DNA from: an uncultured Neomegalonema sp.
Lineage (GTDB): Bacteria > Pseudomonadota > Alphaproteobacteria > Rhodobacterales > Rhodobacteraceae
DNA: 17,231 bases
Direction: 5' to 3'
Assembly (NCBI GenBank): GCA_937927905.1
Contig: CALFWP010000032.1
Coordinates: forward strand, 1-17,231
Part shown: positions 14,685-17,231 of the stretch, piece by piece
How the letters are laid out: every line of letters begins with the position of its first letter
Numbering within the stretch: position 1 is the stretch's first letter
Notes under the pieces: generated by a model
Told to the model about the DNA's origin: nothing
Database searches by the model: none
Seen by the model: only the letters and a program-made list of their open reading frames with translations
Made by a program: the position numbers and the translations under genes

Positions 14685-16073
14685 TCACAACAGAATCAAC
14701 GCCGCCAATCCGAGAAATGCAAAAAACCCGACGATATCCGTCACCGTGGTCACAAACACCGCTGAGGCCAACGCCGGATCAGCACCCACTTTTTCCAGTC
14801 CGATCGGAACCAGTATGCCGGCAAGCGCAGCAACCAGCATATTCAAAATCATCGCCAGCCCGAGAACGGTCCCCAGAATTGCATCATCATACCACCACCA
14901 GGTCGCCAGCCCCATCACAGCGGCGAAAAACAACCCGTTGATCAAACCAACCATGCCCTCGCGTGAGATAATCCGCCAGGCATTGGTACGCGTGAGGTCT
15001 TTTGTCGCCAATGCCCGCACCGCAACCGTCAGCGTCTGTGTTCCGGCATTCCCGCCCATCGAGGCAACAATGGTCATCAACACTGCCAGGGCAACAATCT
15101 GTTCAATGACCCAATCGAATTGTGCAATAATAATCGAAGCAAGGATCGCTGTAAACAGATTGACCGCCAGCCAGGGCAGACGCTGTTTCGCGGTTTCCGC
15201 AACCGTATCGGACAGGTCCTCATCACCAACACCGCCAAGGCGCAAAAGATCCTCCCCGGCCTCCTCGTCCAGAGCCTCCAGCGCATCATCAATCGTGATA
15301 ACACCCACCAAACGTCCATGCTCATCAATAACCGGTGCTGACACCAAGTGATATTGCTTAAAGGTATAGGCAACATCCTCCTGGGTTTGACCGGACGAAA
15401 AACTCCGGAAATCCCGGTGCATTAAACTGTCCAGCGTGACAGGCCGCTTTGCCCCCATTATGCGCGCCAAACCGATGGTGCCCACCGGATGATAGTTCGC
15501 ATCAACAACGATAATCTCATAAAAATCATCAGGAAGATCATCGCGCGAGCGCATCATATCAATTGCCTCTCCCACCGTCCAAAAGGCGGGGGTAGCGACA
15601 AAATCGCGCTGCATCATGCGACCCGCAGAACAATCCGGACATTCCAGCGAGCGTTCAATGGCAACACGATCCCCTATCGGAATCGCATCAAGAACTTCCT
15701 TTTTACGCTCTTCCTGAAGGTCCTCGAGCAGATAAACAGCGTCATCCGTATCAAGATCGCAAACAACTTCTGCAAGAAAACTGTCATCAAGGGCATCAAC
15801 AACATCATCGCGCACGCCCTCTTCCAGCTCGGTCAGAACATCTGCCGAAAGACCATCGCCGGACAGCTCAACAAATTGTTTTCTGTCATCAGCGGGAAGC
15901 TGTTCCAGCAAATCCGCCGTATCCGCCGGATGCAAACCCTCAATCGCTGAAATAAGAGCATCATGATTGCGCTGTTCAAGTGCAGCGGACACATCACGCA
16001 CAACCTTGTCGAGAACACCTGCACCGGTGGGATTCAGGGCTTGGTCAGTTCTCAGAGAATTCGAATTTTCCAT
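14685..16073 (-). CDS. mgtE: Magnesium transporter MgtE
   Basis: MgtE is a magnesium-gated Mg2+ channel of the inner membrane. The 462-residue protein has the acidic N-terminal superhelical domain (about 28–140, with the HPADTADLLEQL repeat). Two CBS domains follow (about 148–275, ending in GVITIDDALEAL), then the plug-helix region. The five-helix channel domain (about 300–462) carries MGGNAGTQT and the pore signature ending PALASAVFVTTVTDIVGFF. Length is normal. The ATG at 16073 is 42 bases after the DUF2244 stop, too short for an Mg2+-sensing leader. The 3' end meets the GspC-like gene head-on with only eight bases between, so no separate terminator fits. Confidence 0.96.
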   Translation of the reverse strand: MENSNSLRTDQALNPTGAGVLDKVVRDVSAALEQRNHDALISAIEGLHPADTADLLEQLPADDRKQFVELSGDGLSADVLTELEEGVRDDVVDALDDSFLAEVVCDLDTDDAVYLLEDLQEERKKEVLDAIPIGDRVAIERSLECPDCSAGRMMQRDFVATPAFWTVGEAIDMMRSRDDLPDDFYEIIVVDANYHPVGTIGLARIMGAKRPVTLDSLMHRDFRSFSSGQTQEDVAYTFKQYHLVSAPVIDEHGRLVGVITIDDALEALDEEAGEDLLRLGGVGDEDLSDTVAETAKQRLPWLAVNLFTAILASIIIAQFDWVIEQIVALAVLMTIVASMGGNAGTQTLTVAVRALATKDLTRTNAWRIISREGMVGLINGLFFAAVMGLATWWWYDDAILGTVLGLAMILNMLVAALAGILVPIGLEKVGADPALASAVFVTTVTDIVGFFAFLGLAALILL

Positions 16074-16115
16074 AATGGAGCATGTAACGTGTCACTCCTC
16101 ACGGAACAACCGGCG

Positions 16116-16637
16116 TTATACATTGCAGCCGTTAAATCTGCACAAAGCCGAGCGTATTTCTTCAGCAAGTTCCGCACGCTCTTCCGGGGTGAGAAACCCG
16201 CCGATTGCAATAGCTCTATCGCGTTGTTTTACGATCAGCTGATTTTCGACATCGCGGGTCGTACGAACCATAACACGGGTCCAATAGGGCTGAAATTCCC
16301 AGCGCCGTGCCGGTTTTTTCGGGTGCCTGGCCTCAACCACTAACCTGTCGCCATCAAAACACAAACGTTCGACGTACCGGCCATCACGGTTATTCACCGC
16401 AAAGGCAATCACCACAAACCCGAAAACAAAGAGAATAAAAGGAATTATCACCAGAAGAACCGTTTGTAATCCGGTTCCGCTGTTATTTGATCCGGGCGCT
16501 AATGCTGTGATCAGAAAGAACAGACCAAAGCACCCTGCCAACATAAGTAAAAAAGCGCGCAACCCGTTTTTTGAAAGTGACCGGTTGGGCCATAGCTCAA
16601 CCTGCCACTCCGGTCCGGATAACGCGCTTTGACTCAT
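16116..16637 (-). CDS. DUF2244 membrane protein
   Basis: This 173-residue protein of the DUF2244 family has two membrane segments (about 27–47 and 58–80). A C-terminal cytoplasmic domain contains PKKPARRWEFQPYWTRVMV and GGFLTPEERAELAEEIRSAL, both typical of the family. Biochemical function is unknown. Its ATG overlaps the ctaD stop (ATGA), so it is translationally coupled to the oxidase subunit gene. That context fits a role in oxidase assembly or in the same membrane process, which is inference. Confidence 0.88.
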   Translation of the reverse strand: MSQSALSGPEWQVELWPNRSLSKNGLRAFLLMLAGCFGLFFLITALAPGSNNSGTGLQTVLLVIIPFILFVFGFVVIAFAVNNRDGRYVERLCFDGDRLVVEARHPKKPARRWEFQPYWTRVMVRTTRDVENQLIVKQRDRAIAIGGFLTPEERAELAEEIRSALCRFNGCNV

Positions 16638-17113
16638 TTGCCGTCGCTCGGATTCACGTCAACCTGACCACCGGCCAGTGTGTAATCATGATATTTGATT
16701 GAATCTTCCTCAATGACAGGAAGCGTCTCAAACGTATGCGCAGGTGGAGGGGACGGCAATGTCCATTCCAGTGTATCCGCACCATGGCCCCAATAGTTCG
16801 CTTCAACAGGCTTACCGCGCAGGATCGTGTAGAACACAATTGCTATAAACAGCAGGAACGAGGCACCGGAGATAAACGCACCGATTGAGGAGATAAAGTT
16901 CCATCCCGCGAAGGCTTCGGAATAATCCATATACCGGCGCGGCATACCCTGGAACCCTAGGAAGTGCTGCGGGAAGAATGTAATGTTCACGCCAATGAAC
17001 ATGGACCAGAAGTGTACACGGCCCCAGAATTCGGAGTACTGACGTCCGGACATCTTGCCCAGCCAGTAATACATTCCGGCGAACAGACCCATAGCGGCAC
17101 CGATCGACATCAC
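16634..17113 (-). CDS. ctaD: Cytochrome c oxidase subunit I, C-terminal part only (interrupted gene)
   Basis: This is the catalytic subunit of aa3-type oxidase, but only the last 159 residues are here. Homology begins sharply at VMSIGAAMGLFAGMYYW and continues through HFWSMFIGVNITFFPQHFLG, GMPRRY (heme-propionate arginines) and a normal end with TLPSPPPAHTFETLP. In all family members HFHY, with the heme ligands, directly precedes this VMSIGA. Here those codons are replaced by unrelated sequence, with an in-frame stop (TAA) seven codons upstream of GTG 17113. The segments with the CuB and heme ligands must lie beyond the window, be joined by splicing, or be missing. GTG 17113 or ATG 17110 could start a separate C-terminal chain, or the bases may simply be an exon. 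Confidence 0.85.
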   Translation of the reverse strand: MMSIGAAMGLFAGMYYWLGKMSGRQYSEFWGRVHFWSMFIGVNITFFPQHFLGFQGMPRRYMDYSEAFAGWNFISSIGAFISGASFLLFIAIVFYTILRGKPVEANYWGHGADTLEWTLPSPPPAHTFETLPVIEEDSIKYHDYTLAGGQVDVNPSDGK

Positions 17114-17229
17114 GCTTTCTCGAACAGAACGTTACCATCGCTTGAAATATATTTCTCCATTTCCGTCAAACACCCACACGCTTCTTTTATCAGGTATTCA
17201 GTTGATTGCAGTTGGCTTTGTGAACTTCC
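17110..17229 (-). CDS. 3' end of an unidentified open frame abutting the ctaD fragment
   Basis: An open frame enters from the window edge and runs 39 codons, ending LFEKA before a TGA at 17110–17112. That stop shares its A with ATG 17110 of the ctaD fragment (TGATG). The peptide (including QSTEYLIKEACGC and MEKYISSDGNVLFEKA) matches no family I recognise and is not oxidase sequence. By hand count the 118 bases are about 41% GC, lower than the surrounding genes. A perfect palindrome, GAAATATATTTC, lies at 17144–17155. It could be the end of an intron-encoded protein, of another inserted gene, or a chance frame. Confidence 0.4.
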   Translation of the reverse strand, partial: GSSQSQLQSTEYLIKEACGCLTEMEKYISSDGNVLFEKA

Positions 17230-17231
17230 AT

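Noticed and set aside
14677..14690. Terminator between the GspC-like gene and mgtE
   Set aside because: The gap is eight bases. The palindrome GTGATCAC (14681–14688) is too short and has no T-run.
15489..15950. Plus-strand 153-codon frame opposite mgtE
   Set aside because: It lies antisense to the conserved MgtE N-terminal and CBS domains and has no recognisable features or ribosome-binding site.
16074..16115. Magnesium riboswitch upstream of mgtE
   Set aside because: Only 42 bases separate mgtE from the DUF2244 gene, too short for a known Mg2+-sensing leader, and no paired structure was seen.
17114..17160. Group II intron domain V/VI or group I conserved core next to the ctaD fragment
   Set aside because: I looked for a 34-base domain V hairpin and for the group I P7-type conserved segments and saw neither in the 118 bases available. 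This does not exclude an intron with its core further upstream.
17100..17231. Intein in CtaD
   Set aside because: No His-Asn pair precedes a Cys, Ser or Thr at the junction, and the ctaD frame has stop codons just upstream, so a protein-splicing element reading into VMSIGA is not possible as written.

Overview
The window looks like a chromosomal segment of an alphaproteobacterium. The evidence is the order pyrE – DUF2062 – pdxJ – acpS – lepB – rnc – era, which is typical of that class, plus a GTTC-N7-GTTC box of the alphaproteobacterial LexA type in front of a helicase gene. Base composition is moderate GC and no tRNA, rRNA, CRISPR or complete mobile element was seen. The genus cannot be fixed from sequence alone.

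Region 1 (about 1–6543, plus strand) is a compact housekeeping operon: pyrimidine synthesis (pyrE), a DUF2062 membrane protein, vitamin B6 synthesis (pdxJ), acyl-carrier-protein activation (acpS), signal peptidase I (lepB), RNase III (rnc), an exported alpha/beta hydrolase, and the ribosome-assembly GTPase Era. From pdxJ to era, all junctions overlap by 4–8 bases except acpS–lepB. That 187-base gap holds two mutually exclusive inverted repeats, one of which would bury the lepB ribosome-binding site and start codon. Three of the coupled genes start with GTG or TTG.

Region 2 (6544–11172, minus strand) reads helicase, SbtA-type transporter, PII-like protein, scoA, a small unknown protein, scoB. 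It joins a RecD-like DNA helicase with a probable SOS operator, a putative Na+/bicarbonate transporter with its probable regulator, and a 3-oxoacid CoA-transferase whose two subunit genes are separated by an 86-residue unknown. A convergent terminator separates it from era.

Region 3 (11246–14676) has a radical SAM protein of unknown function on the minus strand. It diverges from a three-gene plus-strand set resembling the inner-membrane parts of a type II secretion or type IV pilus machine (GspL-, GspM- and GspC/PilP-like).

Region 4 (14685–17231, minus strand) reads ctaD, DUF2244, mgtE. The ctaD gene (cytochrome oxidase subunit I) is the most unusual item. Only its last 159 codons are homologous; directly after the position where the heme-ligating HFHYV motif should stand, the sequence changes to AT-richer, unrelated DNA. 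That DNA carries another open frame whose stop overlaps the ctaD fragment as TGATG. This suggests an intron or other insertion, a split gene, or a rearrangement at one of the most conserved points of the protein. The window ends before the question can be settled.
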